Positions 25,085 to 33,161 of a stretch of DNA of 64,000 nt are shown here, piece by piece. The notes under the pieces are model-generated. The model did no database searches, had not been told where the DNA came from, and saw only the letters and a list, made by a program, of their open reading frames with translations. The DNA comes from Allomuricauda sp. (GTDB lineage Bacteria; Bacteroidota; Bacteroidia; Flavobacteriales; Flavobacteriaceae). Every line of letters begins with the position of its first letter. The first letter of the stretch is position 1. The DNA is taken from contig NZ_JANQLX010000010.1 of NCBI RefSeq assembly GCF_028280385.1, positions 62,001-126,000 of the forward strand. Reading direction: 5' to 3'. Position numbers and translations under genes: made by a program.

Positions 25085-25609
25085 ATGGCAGAAAGTAAAA
25101 TTATTTTCGTTGGGGGAATACATGGTGTCGGCAAAGGGACTTTCTGCAAAAAACTTACTGAGAATTTTGACCTAACACACTTAACGGCTAGTGAAGTTCT
25201 AAAATGGAATGAAATCAGCGACTTAAAAAATAAGAAAGTTAGTAATATCCATTCAACACAAGAAAGGCTTATAAATAACCTAAATCAAATTATTAAGTCT
25301 GACCAAAATTATCTGTTAGACGGACATTTCACATTATTGAACTCCGATGGAGAACCAGAAAAAATTCCAGATTCAACTTTTGAAGGTATAATGCCAATTT
25401 CTATTTTCCTCTTAACCTGCGAACCCACTACTGTATTATCAAGATTGAATAAAAGGGATAACTCATCTTATGATTTGAATGTTGTTCAAAAAATGCAGGA
25501 TATGGAAATTCAGCACGCTAATCATATTTCAACCAAACTAGGAATTCCATTATTTGAGATAAAAAATAATAATGTTCAATCAGTTTATAGTTACTTGGAT
25601 AGTTTATGA
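25085..25609 (+). CDS. P-loop NTPase / nucleotide-kinase-like protein
   Basis: 174 residues, soluble. Walker A GGIHGVGKGT at 10-19 near the N-terminus, followed by an adenylate-kinase-like arrangement: LTASEVLKW (NMP-binding-like), a DGHF box after QNYLLDGHF in place of the usual DG.P, and a lid with RLNKRDNSSYD. It probably phosphorylates a nucleotide, nucleoside or nucleic-acid end; the substrate is unknown. It overlaps the next gene by four bases (ATGA), so it is translationally coupled to the PIN-GNAT protein. AT-rich codon use compared with the housekeeping genes nearby. Confidence 0.8.
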   Translation: MAESKIIFVGGIHGVGKGTFCKKLTENFDLTHLTASEVLKWNEISDLKNKKVSNIHSTQERLINNLNQIIKSDQNYLLDGHFTLLNSDGEPEKIPDSTFEGIMPISIFLLTCEPTTVLSRLNKRDNSSYDLNVVQKMQDMEIQHANHISTKLGIPLFEIKNNNVQSVYSYLDSL

Positions 25610-27108
25610 GGGTATTAATTGACACAAACATCATTATTCACCGAGAGGCCAACAGAGTTGTAAATGCGGATATAGGCTTATTATTCAATTGGCTGGACAA
25701 ATTGAGATATGTAAAATGTGTACACCCATTGTCAATCGAAGAGATTTCCACTCATCAAGATCCAGATGTCGTTAACACGATGAACATAAAGATTGCGAAT
25801 TACAATCTTTTAAAAACAGTCTCAACTGATGATAGATTGATTGAACAAATAAGAGAAACCGATTCAACCAGAAATGATTTTATCGACACTTGCATTGTAA
25901 AAGAGGTTTACAATAACCGTGTGGATTATCTGATTACCGAAGACAGGGGTATACATGGAAAGGCCAGAACTCTTGGGTGTTCAGAAAAGATATTCAAAAT
26001 AGATGCTTTTCTAGAAAAGTGTATCGCCGAAAATCCTGAATTAAAGGATTATGGAGTTTTGGCCGTAAAAAAGGAATATTTTGGCAATATTAATCTCCAG
26101 GATGAGTTCTTCGATTCTTTTAAAGAGGACTACAAAGAGTTTGCCGATTGGTTTAACCGAAAAGCAGACTATATTTCTTACATATGTATTACTGATGGTT
26201 CTGTAAAAGCATTTCTTTATCTCAAACAGGAAGGCCAAAATGAAGATTATGATAATATAACCCCGCGTTTTCCTAGGAAAAAAAGACTGAAAATAGGCAC
26301 TTTTAAAGTTACTTCAACTGGTTATAAATTAGGGGAAAGATTTTTAAAAATAATTTTCGACAATGCTTTGCAGTTCGATGTTGACGAAATTTATGTGACC
26401 ATTTTTGATAAAAGAGATGAACAATTAAGATTAATCTACCTACTTAAGGATTGGGGATTTGTTCACTGGGGAGAAAAAAACACAGAAAATGGGACTGAAC
26501 AAGTATTTGTTAGAGAGTGCATACCATGCCCTAACTTAATGAACCCTAAATTGTCATTCCCTTCTATTTCAAGAAACACAAGCAAATGGATTGTTCCTAT
26601 ATATCCCGAATACCACACCGAACTTTTCCCAGATTCAATACTAAATAACGAATCTCCAAATGATTTTACTGAAAACGAGCCTTATCGTAATGCCATAAAG
26701 AAAGTTTATATCTCTCGTTCTTTCAATAGACACCTTTCCGGAGGCGACTTGGTTTTGTTTTATAGAACTGGAGGGCATTATGCTGGTGTGGTTTCTACAA
26801 TTGGAGTTGTGGAAAACGTTATAACTAACATAAGGGATGAAAATCACTTTATTGAACTTTGCCGAAAGCGAAGTGTCTTTGACAATGCAGGCCTGAGGGC
26901 GTTTTGGAATTATCGTAGAAATAACAGACCATTCATCGTCAATTTTTTGTATCTGGACTCATTTCCGATGCCTAAAGTTAATTTAGCTAAATTGAGAGCT
27001 TCAAATCTTATTCAAGATGCCCCACGGGGTTTTGAACCACTAACAAATGAACAATTTAATTCAATTTTAAAACTTGCCAGAGCTAATGAAAGTTATATTA
27101 TCGATTAA
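25606..27108 (+). CDS. PIN-GNAT-PUA/EVE-like three-domain fusion protein
   Basis: 500 residues, no signal. Residues 1-130 are a PIN RNase domain with the acidic set Asp6 (LIDTN), Glu45/46, Asp91/94 (NDFIDTCIV) and Asp113 (ITEDRGIHGKA). Residues about 150-320 look like a GNAT acetyltransferase: the acetyl-CoA region GTFKVTSTGYKLGERFL, then DEIYVTIFDKRDEQLRLIYLLKDWGF. Residues about 360-500 resemble an EVE/PUA-superfamily domain (KVYISRSFNRHLSGGDLVLFYRTGG..YAGVVSTIGVVENV), a fold that reads modified bases. The combination suggests a toxin-like or RNA-processing effector with a nucleic-acid sensor. Domain calls for the second and third parts are by pattern only. The next gene overlaps its end by 23 bases. 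Confidence 0.8.
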   Translation: MRVLIDTNIIIHREANRVVNADIGLLFNWLDKLRYVKCVHPLSIEEISTHQDPDVVNTMNIKIANYNLLKTVSTDDRLIEQIRETDSTRNDFIDTCIVKEVYNNRVDYLITEDRGIHGKARTLGCSEKIFKIDAFLEKCIAENPELKDYGVLAVKKEYFGNINLQDEFFDSFKEDYKEFADWFNRKADYISYICITDGSVKAFLYLKQEGQNEDYDNITPRFPRKKRLKIGTFKVTSTGYKLGERFLKIIFDNALQFDVDEIYVTIFDKRDEQLRLIYLLKDWGFVHWGEKNTENGTEQVFVRECIPCPNLMNPKLSFPSISRNTSKWIVPIYPEYHTELFPDSILNNESPNDFTENEPYRNAIKKVYISRSFNRHLSGGDLVLFYRTGGHYAGVVSTIGVVENVITNIRDENHFIELCRKRSVFDNAGLRAFWNYRRNNRPFIVNFLYLDSFPMPKVNLAKLRASNLIQDAPRGFEPLTNEQFNSILKLARANESYIID

Positions 27109-27457
27109 GCCAGAGTTTGCAAACAAAATATTTAATGGAACCAAAAAATTTGAATTCAGACGAACTCTTTTCAAAAAAAAGGAAGTAAGTAAAATTGTAG
27201 TTTATGCTTCCGCCCCTATCAGTAAAGTTATCGGTGAATTTGAAATCGAAAATATAGTACACGAGAACTTAACAGCACTTTGGGATAAAACTTCAAAATA
27301 TTCTGGTATCTCGCTAAAATATTATTCAGATTATTTTCAAGGAAAAGAGGCTGGCTACGCAATTGAAGTTAAGAACCCAAAAAAGTATGAGGAGGAACTA
27401 TGCATTAAAGAAAACTATGGTATAAGACCACCCCAATCTTTTGCTTATTTAAGATAA
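27086..27457 (+). CDS. ASCH-domain protein
   Basis: 123 residues. ATG 27086 is preferred over an upstream TTG; it overlaps the PIN-GNAT gene by 23 bases, implying coupled translation. It begins MKVILSIKPEFANKIFNG and has the ASCH signature G-x-K-x-x-E-x-R as GTKKFEFR (18-25), followed by VVYASAPISKVIGEFEI and a C-terminal segment GYAIEVKNPKKYEEELC. ASCH domains belong to the PUA-like fold and bind RNA or act on modified nucleosides. Its place as third gene of the unit suggests a second base-recognition or antitoxin-like role. Confidence 0.85.
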   Translation: MKVILSIKPEFANKIFNGTKKFEFRRTLFKKKEVSKIVVYASAPISKVIGEFEIENIVHENLTALWDKTSKYSGISLKYYSDYFQGKEAGYAIEVKNPKKYEEELCIKENYGIRPPQSFAYLR

Positions 27458-27522
27458 TATGCATATCCGCTATTTACAAGTATATGTCCAGCTTTGGAAT
27501 ACAATTATTCATCACGAATCCC

Positions 27523-27726
27523 TCACCCCCTCAAAACCCCAATAATCCCTCTTAGGGCGGAAACCACTTGTTGGACTTCTCGTTGGGTAAAGGCTTCCTG
27601 CTCCACATAAAACAACATTTCAATACCGAGATCTAGGACTTTGGCAAATTCGGCGGGGCCGCCATAGCCATCTTCAATCAGTTCGGTTAATGCTTCGGTT
27701 AAGTTTATTTTATCCGAAAGTTTCAT
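27523..27726 (-). CDS. small hypothetical protein, 67 aa
   Basis: Weakly supported small gene, opposite to its neighbours. The peptide has sensible composition (KINLTEALTELIEDGYGGPAE, then FAKVLDLGIEMLFYV, ending ALRGIIGVLRG) with predicted helices. ATG 27726 is taken; another ATG lies six bases upstream. Its last six codons are repeat C3, and the two other copies of this repeat elsewhere have lost the upstream reading frame, so this may be the surviving member of a small repeated gene. No family recognised. Confidence 0.55.
   Translation of the reverse strand: MKLSDKINLTEALTELIEDGYGGPAEFAKVLDLGIEMLFYVEQEAFTQREVQQVVSALRGIIGVLRG
27526..27543. repeat. dispersed repeat, copy C3
   Basis: CCCCCTCAAAACCCCAAT, identical to 24932-24949. 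On the minus strand it encodes the C-terminal IGVLRG of the small gene at 27523-27726. Confidence 0.8.
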
Positions 27727-27806
27727 TGTCATAATTATTTAAACCCAAATATATCTAGTATACTGATTTTAAGGGTCATAACAAATTATGACTTTGCCCT
27801 TTTTGC

Positions 27807-27834
27807 ACTTGAACTTGAACTTGAACTTGAACTT
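27807..27834 (+). repeat. CTTGAA hexamer tandem repeat
   Basis: About four and a half copies of CTTGAA, in the gap between the small minus-strand gene and the VOC gene. The rest of this 230-base gap is AT-rich with nothing else recognised. Confidence 0.9.
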
Positions 27835-27955
27835 AAGGAACTTTTCAACTTTTATACTTTCCCACTTTGCAACTATCGCACTTACTTATTTGATTTTTTG
27901 ATTTAGGTCAAAAAAAGCCAACCAAAGCTCCCCTACTTTTATCCAAAACAAAGAC

Positions 27956-28762
27956 ATGAAAAATTCAAACCTGATAATCAAAAGTCTGGCGGCCATCCTG
28001 TGCCTAACCGGACTACATACCAAAACAATGGCTAATTTTAATCCCGTGAAACCGAACAATTTTATCTTCGCAGACCTTTCCACCTATACCCCCAAAGAGA
28101 CAATGGCCTTTTACGAGGCCGCCTTTGGCTGGAACTTTTACGAATCCGATGGGTATTATTCCGCCTACCAGGGGCAAAAAGAAATCTGTGGCCTGTACGA
28201 GACCCCGGAAAAGTTCAAACAGATGCAGATGCCCCACTTTTGGATGTCCTATATTCAGGTAAGCAGTGTGGCGCAGACCGTGGAAAAAGCCCGTAAACTG
28301 GGCGGCATTGTGGAAATGGTGGAGGAAAACGCCATGGGCAAGGTGGCCCTTATACGTGATCCACAAGGCGCCGGCTTTACGGTATATGAAGGTGACCAAC
28401 TCTCCCACACCCGTACCCTGAACGAAGCCGGAACCCTTATCTGGAACGAACTCCATGTGTCCAACGCGGCCAAGGTAATCCCCTTTTACGAGGGTATTTT
28501 TGACTGGCGTTTTGAGGAACAGGGCTATGGGGCCTATCAAATCTGGAACAGTGAGGACGAGCATATTGCCGACCTTATGGAAATGTCCAACAAGGATAAG
28601 GGCAAATACGAATATTGGGTCTGCACCTTTGGAGTGGAAAACTTGCCCAAAACACGGGATAAAATCCAAATTTTGGGCGGTACCGTGGTCTCGGAGGAGG
28701 ACTTCCGGATTCTGATGACGGACAATTCGCAACAAGCATTTTTTTACATCCAGGGGATTTAG
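27956..28762 (+). CDS. VOC family protein (two glyoxalase/bleomycin-resistance domains) with N-terminal signal-like segment
   Basis: 268 residues. Two VOC modules: about 36-145 (NNFIFADLSTYTPKETMAFYEAAFGW..TVYEG) and about 160-268 (IWNELHVSNAAKVIPFYEGIFDW..AFFYIQ). The first 25 residues (NLIIKSLAAILCLTGLHTKTMA) look like a signal peptide, unusual for this cytoplasmic family; an internal ATG at 28028 would give a cytoplasmic form starting ANFNPVKPN. Usual VOC metal ligands (His/Glu) are not all evident, as often in these tandem members. Substrate unknown. Confidence 0.85.
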   Translation: MKNSNLIIKSLAAILCLTGLHTKTMANFNPVKPNNFIFADLSTYTPKETMAFYEAAFGWNFYESDGYYSAYQGQKEICGLYETPEKFKQMQMPHFWMSYIQVSSVAQTVEKARKLGGIVEMVEENAMGKVALIRDPQGAGFTVYEGDQLSHTRTLNEAGTLIWNELHVSNAAKVIPFYEGIFDWRFEEQGYGAYQIWNSEDEHIADLMEMSNKDKGKYEYWVCTFGVENLPKTRDKIQILGGTVVSEEDFRILMTDNSQQAFFYIQGI

Positions 28763-28821
28763 GCGGAATAAAGGTGTATTTTGCATTCAAATACTGAAGC
28801 TAAATTTACACTGAACACCCT

Positions 28822-29556
28822 ATGAAGTCCTATTTCTGCCTTACCCTGCTGCTGCTATGTACCGCTACATCCATTTTTGGCCAAGAAATTTTTGAGTTGT
28901 TGGACAACAAGGACCATTCAACGCTCCAACAAAAACTGGAAGATGGAATGGATACCGAACAAGTCAACGATAATGGACTTACCCCACTTTGGATGGCCGT
29001 TTATAAAAATGACACTACTTCGGTAAAACTACTGTTGAACAACGGGGCAAGTTTAGACTATCCGGTAGAAAAGGGAATGCACCCCATAATGGTGGGCTGT
29101 ATAGCCAATTCCATGGAAAGCGTAAAAATCCTGTTGGACAAAGGAGTGGATGTAAATTGGAAATCCAAGGCATCAAGAAATCAACAACCCATCCGCTTCG
29201 CCTCCCAAGAAGGGTCATTGGATCTGGTAAAAATGCTCTTACACTATGGAGCGGACATGGAGGCTACTCCAGACGACAAAGGGACTCCATTATTGGCGGC
29301 GCTTCATGCCCGTAACTTCGAAGTTGCGGAATACTACTTTTTAAATGGTGCCAATGTTTCCGTTGTGGGCAGGGACGGGGAATGTGTGGTTCATGAGGCT
29401 ATCAAGACCAATAATCCGTACATGGTAAAGCTTGCTTTAGATCGCAATGCCCCTTTAAATTACCTCGATCCAAAAGGAAAAACCACATGGCAATTGGCTA
29501 AGAAAACAGGTAATCCTGAAATAAAAACGTTAATAAAACAAGCTTTGGACAAGTAA
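28822..29556 (+). CDS. secreted ankyrin-repeat protein
   Basis: 244 residues with a signal peptide (MKSYFCLTLLLLCTATSIFGQ). Ankyrin repeats of about 33 residues begin near residue 30: NGLTPLWMAVYKNDTTSVKLLLNNGASLDY, GMHPIMVGCIANSMESVKILLDKGVDV, QPIRFASQEGSLDLVKMLLHYGADM, GTPLLAALHARNFEVAEYYFLNGANV, ECVVHEAIKTNNPYMVKLALDRNAPLNY and a final partial one. A periplasmic binding or immunity role is possible; nothing more specific can be said. Confidence 0.88.
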   Translation: MKSYFCLTLLLLCTATSIFGQEIFELLDNKDHSTLQQKLEDGMDTEQVNDNGLTPLWMAVYKNDTTSVKLLLNNGASLDYPVEKGMHPIMVGCIANSMESVKILLDKGVDVNWKSKASRNQQPIRFASQEGSLDLVKMLLHYGADMEATPDDKGTPLLAALHARNFEVAEYYFLNGANVSVVGRDGECVVHEAIKTNNPYMVKLALDRNAPLNYLDPKGKTTWQLAKKTGNPEIKTLIKQALDK

Positions 29557-29594
29557 TTGGACCCGGTGTTCAACCAAACATCCTTCTAATCCAC

Positions 29595-30254
29595 ATGAAA
29601 AAAATAATTGTCACCGTGCTACTGGCCATACCCAGCACTTTCTACCCACAATCCATTACGGAAATTGACTCTGTGTCCTATGTTATGTGCGATTATTTAC
29701 AAAAGCTGGAAATAGAAAACGACACCGTAAAGATCAACACCCTTTACGAAAAGCAATTGTTTCCTTATCTAAGGAACTTTGACCAGTCCAATGCCCAGCA
29801 AGTGGGACAACAGGTATTTTACAGATTGCAGCGAAATTGTCTTGAGTTCCTGAACTTATTGGACCGTTTAGAACCTCCAAAAGAAGCTGTGGACAGGGTC
29901 ACCGAAAAACCAATTCCGGAAATATCAAAAGATGAACTAAGGGATTTTAAGGAACAAAAAGAGTTCTATTACTATGAGGTTTCGGGAGATACCACCAAAG
30001 TCCTGATGGATAATGGCAAATGGATTGATTCCTTTTCGGACGGAACATATTCAAGACTCTCCTACAATTGGCTTAAGGAAAATGAATTTGAATTGATTTT
30101 TATTGAAAGTGACAATGAAACAAGGTCCAATTTTAGCGTTAAAGGTGATACATACAGATATCAGGTGCTCTCTAAAGACGAAAACTTCTATAATTTGAGT
30201 CTTTATATTCCAGGCCAGACAACCTATGTAAAATTCAAAATGTATTTCAAATAG
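29595..30254 (+). CDS. hypothetical secreted protein, 219 aa
   Basis: Signal peptide MKKIIVTVLLAIPSTFYPQS. The mature part starts helical (SVSYVMCDYLQKLEIENDTVKINTLYEKQ) and ends in beta strands (DNETRSNFSVKGDTYRYQVLSKDENFYNLSLYIPGQ). No family recognised. It lies 38 bases after the ankyrin gene and 64 before the second DMP19-like gene, all on one strand. Confidence 0.75.
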   Translation: MKKIIVTVLLAIPSTFYPQSITEIDSVSYVMCDYLQKLEIENDTVKINTLYEKQLFPYLRNFDQSNAQQVGQQVFYRLQRNCLEFLNLLDRLEPPKEAVDRVTEKPIPEISKDELRDFKEQKEFYYYEVSGDTTKVLMDNGKWIDSFSDGTYSRLSYNWLKENEFELIFIESDNETRSNFSVKGDTYRYQVLSKDENFYNLSLYIPGQTTYVKFKMYFK

Positions 30255-30318
30255 ATGGCAACCAAGAGCCTCATAAAGTCGGAACAACCTTAAGGCTTAT
30301 CACAAAAGTTCTCGCCAT

Positions 30319-30984
30319 ATGGATTACACGACCATTTTAATCATTGTTGCCGTAGCCGTGGTGCTGAAGAACCTGGCGCCCAAGCTGGTCAAATTTGGCG
30401 AACCGGAAAAAGCTCCCAACAAAAGTGAATGGCATTATAAAGTAAGGTTTGCCAAGCTCAATAGAGAACTATATGATCAATCCAATGCGGAGGAAAGGGA
30501 GGAACTCCTCTATTATTATACCCAAAAACTAAGGCAAAAAGACAATTATGGTGAGGCTTCGTTTAAGGACATGCCCAAATTGTTGCAAGTGGTCTATCTA
30601 ATAGATAAATTGGAGATGGAGGTCCAAAATGGAGGGTTGTTACAGTTCTTTACGAACTCTTCTCGCCAATACGCCCAAGAAACTTTGGAAGCACTGGAAC
30701 TGGTGGGCGACCCTGGGGCTAAACAGCTTTTAGAAAAAGCCTTGGAAACCGTTGTAGCGCACCACGAGTCTCCGCAAAGCTTAAATGAGAAAATAAATAG
30801 CAAAAAAATACACGAAATTTTCAATACCTCCGACTTGTACGACAATGCACCTTTAATGGATGCGATGAACGCCTTGGACAACAAGTTTTACGACCTTAAA
30901 TCGAGCTACTCCAAGCATAAAATGAGCTACTTTGAAAAACACAAGGAAGAAGTCTGGGAAAAGTTAAACCAAAAGCAACGCTGA
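30319..30984 (+). CDS. DMP19 / DUF4375 family protein with N-terminal membrane helix
   Basis: 221 residues. An N-terminal hydrophobic helix (about 3-18, TTILIIVAVAVVLKNLA) is followed by a basic helical region and then the family core KLEMEVQNGGLLQFFTNSSRQYAQETLEALELVGDPGAKQLLEKALE, with a late NALDNKFYDL segment. It is a distant paralogue of 22433-22882, which lacks the membrane anchor. The DinB-like gene starts 2 bases after its stop, so they are cotranscribed. Confidence 0.85.
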   Translation: MDYTTILIIVAVAVVLKNLAPKLVKFGEPEKAPNKSEWHYKVRFAKLNRELYDQSNAEEREELLYYYTQKLRQKDNYGEASFKDMPKLLQVVYLIDKLEMEVQNGGLLQFFTNSSRQYAQETLEALELVGDPGAKQLLEKALETVVAHHESPQSLNEKINSKKIHEIFNTSDLYDNAPLMDAMNALDNKFYDLKSSYSKHKMSYFEKHKEEVWEKLNQKQR

Positions 30985-30986
30985 AT

Positions 30987-31451
30987 ATGGAAAGAACCAA
31001 AGAACTCGCCCGCAGATTGCAAGAAGTACTGCTGGATGGCCGTTGGGTGGCCAATACCAATTGCAAGGCACAACTGGAAAACCTGAACTGGGAAGAGGCC
31101 ACGCAAAAGGTTGGAAACCTCAACACCATAGCAGCGCTCACCTTCCATATCAATTACTATTTGGCGGGATTGATTGTGGTGTTTCAAGGTGGTGCGCTTG
31201 AAATCCGGGACAAATACAGTTTTGACCTTCCTCCCATTACCTCGCAAGTGGACTGGGAAAAGTTGGTGAAGGAGTTTCTGGAAAATTCCGAAATCTTTGT
31301 CCAAGAAGTGGCCCAACTGCCAGACAGTGTTTTGGAAGAGCCATTTGTTGACGAAAAATACGGGAATTACCTCCGAAACATTGAAGGCATCATAGAGCAT
31401 AGCTATTACCACCTGGGTCAAATTTCCATGCTAAGGAAGTTGATTACCTAA
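30987..31451 (+). CDS. DinB/YfiT-like four-helix protein
   Basis: 154 residues, all-helical, of the DinB-like superfamily. Conserved metal-type positions are an internal ALTFHINYYLAGLI (His) and the C-terminal HSYYHLGQISMLRK (two His), the usual three-His arrangement. Members include thiol-dependent transferases and damage-inducible proteins. Directly behind the membrane-anchored DMP19-like gene. Exact role unknown. Confidence 0.8.
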   Translation: MERTKELARRLQEVLLDGRWVANTNCKAQLENLNWEEATQKVGNLNTIAALTFHINYYLAGLIVVFQGGALEIRDKYSFDLPPITSQVDWEKLVKEFLENSEIFVQEVAQLPDSVLEEPFVDEKYGNYLRNIEGIIEHSYYHLGQISMLRKLIT

Positions 31452-31666
31452 ACCATATACTTACACAGATTGATTTTATCCAAATCATATCATCCTCTGC
31501 AATTGGCATCTTACTTTGCGTAAATCCAAAGCGGCAAACCAAAAAATTAAGAGATTAAAGCCGACAGTATTTGAAAAATAAGCGGTTTTAAAGTCTCCCA
31601 ACCCATTTCTTCGGCCTTCGGATTTCAAGAAATAGATCTGTATCTTGAACTCAGCTAATTTCCAAA

Positions 31667-33037
31667 ATGAATTTCAAAACCTTTGGTACAATTTTTTTAG
31701 TCTGCCTTGTTTTTTCATGTAAAAATGGAGGTAAGGAGACCATACTTCAAATTCATTCAGCCCAAGTAAATGATACCATTATAGTTGAGGAACTGGTAAC
31801 AGATAAAAAGTTTGCGGAGTTGTCCGAGGCCAAACAATTGCAAAAAATCAATTTGAAATGGCCTGCTATTGCTTCAATAAAGAGCAGCTCCAATAATAGC
31901 CGGTACCTGACCATTTTGAAGCCGCATCAAGATTTGAACATTTTTATTGGCGTAGATTCGAGTATCTCCACACATAAAAAGTGCGATTCCATCTTAAACT
32001 ACTTATCGAAAAGTAATTTGGATTTTGCCAACAACAATCTCGATTTCATTTTTAAAACCGAAAAATTGGATTCCATTCCGGTTTTATTCGATGCATTTAG
32101 AAAGAAAAGAGAAGAAGAGATAAACAAAATTAAAGGTGAATTGAGTCCACGGGATTTTGCTATTCTTAGTTTTCAAAATAAGGCTACCATTTACTCTTTT
32201 TTACTCTGGTTTGGAAGAGTTTCCAAGAAGCTTGAACCTAGTCACAGCTATTATAATTTTATCAAAAACATTCCTCCACCGGATTGGACAGCAATGACCT
32301 TTCCATCAATATATCTCTACAAATACGAAATTGAGTACTTGCAAAAAAACCCATCTGTCCAAAGTAACTCAGATTTCATGATCTATTTAGAAGAAGAGGT
32401 TCCGCATAGGGAAACCTCTGAGGTAATCAAAGCACTTTATATCAAAGGCCTTATAACGCTTCCATCGTATTGGAGCAAGCACGTAGAGCATTTTAATGCA
32501 GAAGTTCTTGATAACATCTTGATTGCCGAAAAAGACAATAATTATTTTTCGATGATACAAGAAGCCGCTCAATCATTTTACAAGTCACAAAATAAAATGG
32601 TTGCCTACAATTTTAAGGCCATTGATCACCAAAACAAGCCTTTCCAACTAGAAGACTTAAAGGAAAAAGTGGTCTTTATCGATGTTTGGGCCACTTGGTG
32701 CGGACCATGTATAAAAGAAAGACCAAAAGTGTTGGAGCTTGCGAAGAAATATAGCGACAACCACAAAGTTGAGATTATAATGCTTTCTGTGGATTCTTCA
32801 AAAGAATCTTGGGATTCATTCTTAGAAAAAGAGGGGAAGCAACCTGGGTTAAATCTGTTCATTCAAAATGGAATGAAGACTGATTTTGGCAGCCACTTTA
32901 ATGTCACAGAAATTCCCAGATATATTCTAATAGGAATGGATGGAAGAATCCTAAATTCCAGGATTGAAATGACCAAGGATGCCATTGAGAAAGATATTGA
33001 AATCGCCATTGGAATAACCCAACGCACAGTTCCGTAA
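31667..33037 (+). CDS. TlpA-like thioredoxin-fold lipoprotein
   Basis: 456 residues. Lipoprotein signal MNFKTFGTIFLVCLVFSCKN (Cys18). N-terminal DUF4369-like and helical regions, then a Redoxin/AhpC-type domain (about 320-450: KEKVVFIDVWATWCGPCIKERPK) with CxxC, a cis-Pro stretch FNVTEIPRYILIGMDG. Same layout as the protein at 5408-6793 but distant in sequence and more AT-rich. Probably a periplasmic reductase; partner unknown. Confidence 0.87.
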   Translation: MNFKTFGTIFLVCLVFSCKNGGKETILQIHSAQVNDTIIVEELVTDKKFAELSEAKQLQKINLKWPAIASIKSSSNNSRYLTILKPHQDLNIFIGVDSSISTHKKCDSILNYLSKSNLDFANNNLDFIFKTEKLDSIPVLFDAFRKKREEEINKIKGELSPRDFAILSFQNKATIYSFLLWFGRVSKKLEPSHSYYNFIKNIPPPDWTAMTFPSIYLYKYEIEYLQKNPSVQSNSDFMIYLEEEVPHRETSEVIKALYIKGLITLPSYWSKHVEHFNAEVLDNILIAEKDNNYFSMIQEAAQSFYKSQNKMVAYNFKAIDHQNKPFQLEDLKEKVVFIDVWATWCGPCIKERPKVLELAKKYSDNHKVEIIMLSVDSSKESWDSFLEKEGKQPGLNLFIQNGMKTDFGSHFNVTEIPRYILIGMDGRILNSRIEMTKDAIEKDIEIAIGITQRTVP

Positions 33038-33161
33038 AACCAACATCATCCTTTTTATGCAGGACACCTGAATTAATTTACTTAAAGGTAAAACGATCAA
33101 ATATTTCCATTCTTTTGGTTAACTTATAATCCTAAAACCTCTTCAAAAAGCCACCGCCAAA

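Noticed and set aside
28013..28786. Minus-strand frame of 257 codons
   Set aside because: Antisense to the VOC gene, which has two recognisable domains.
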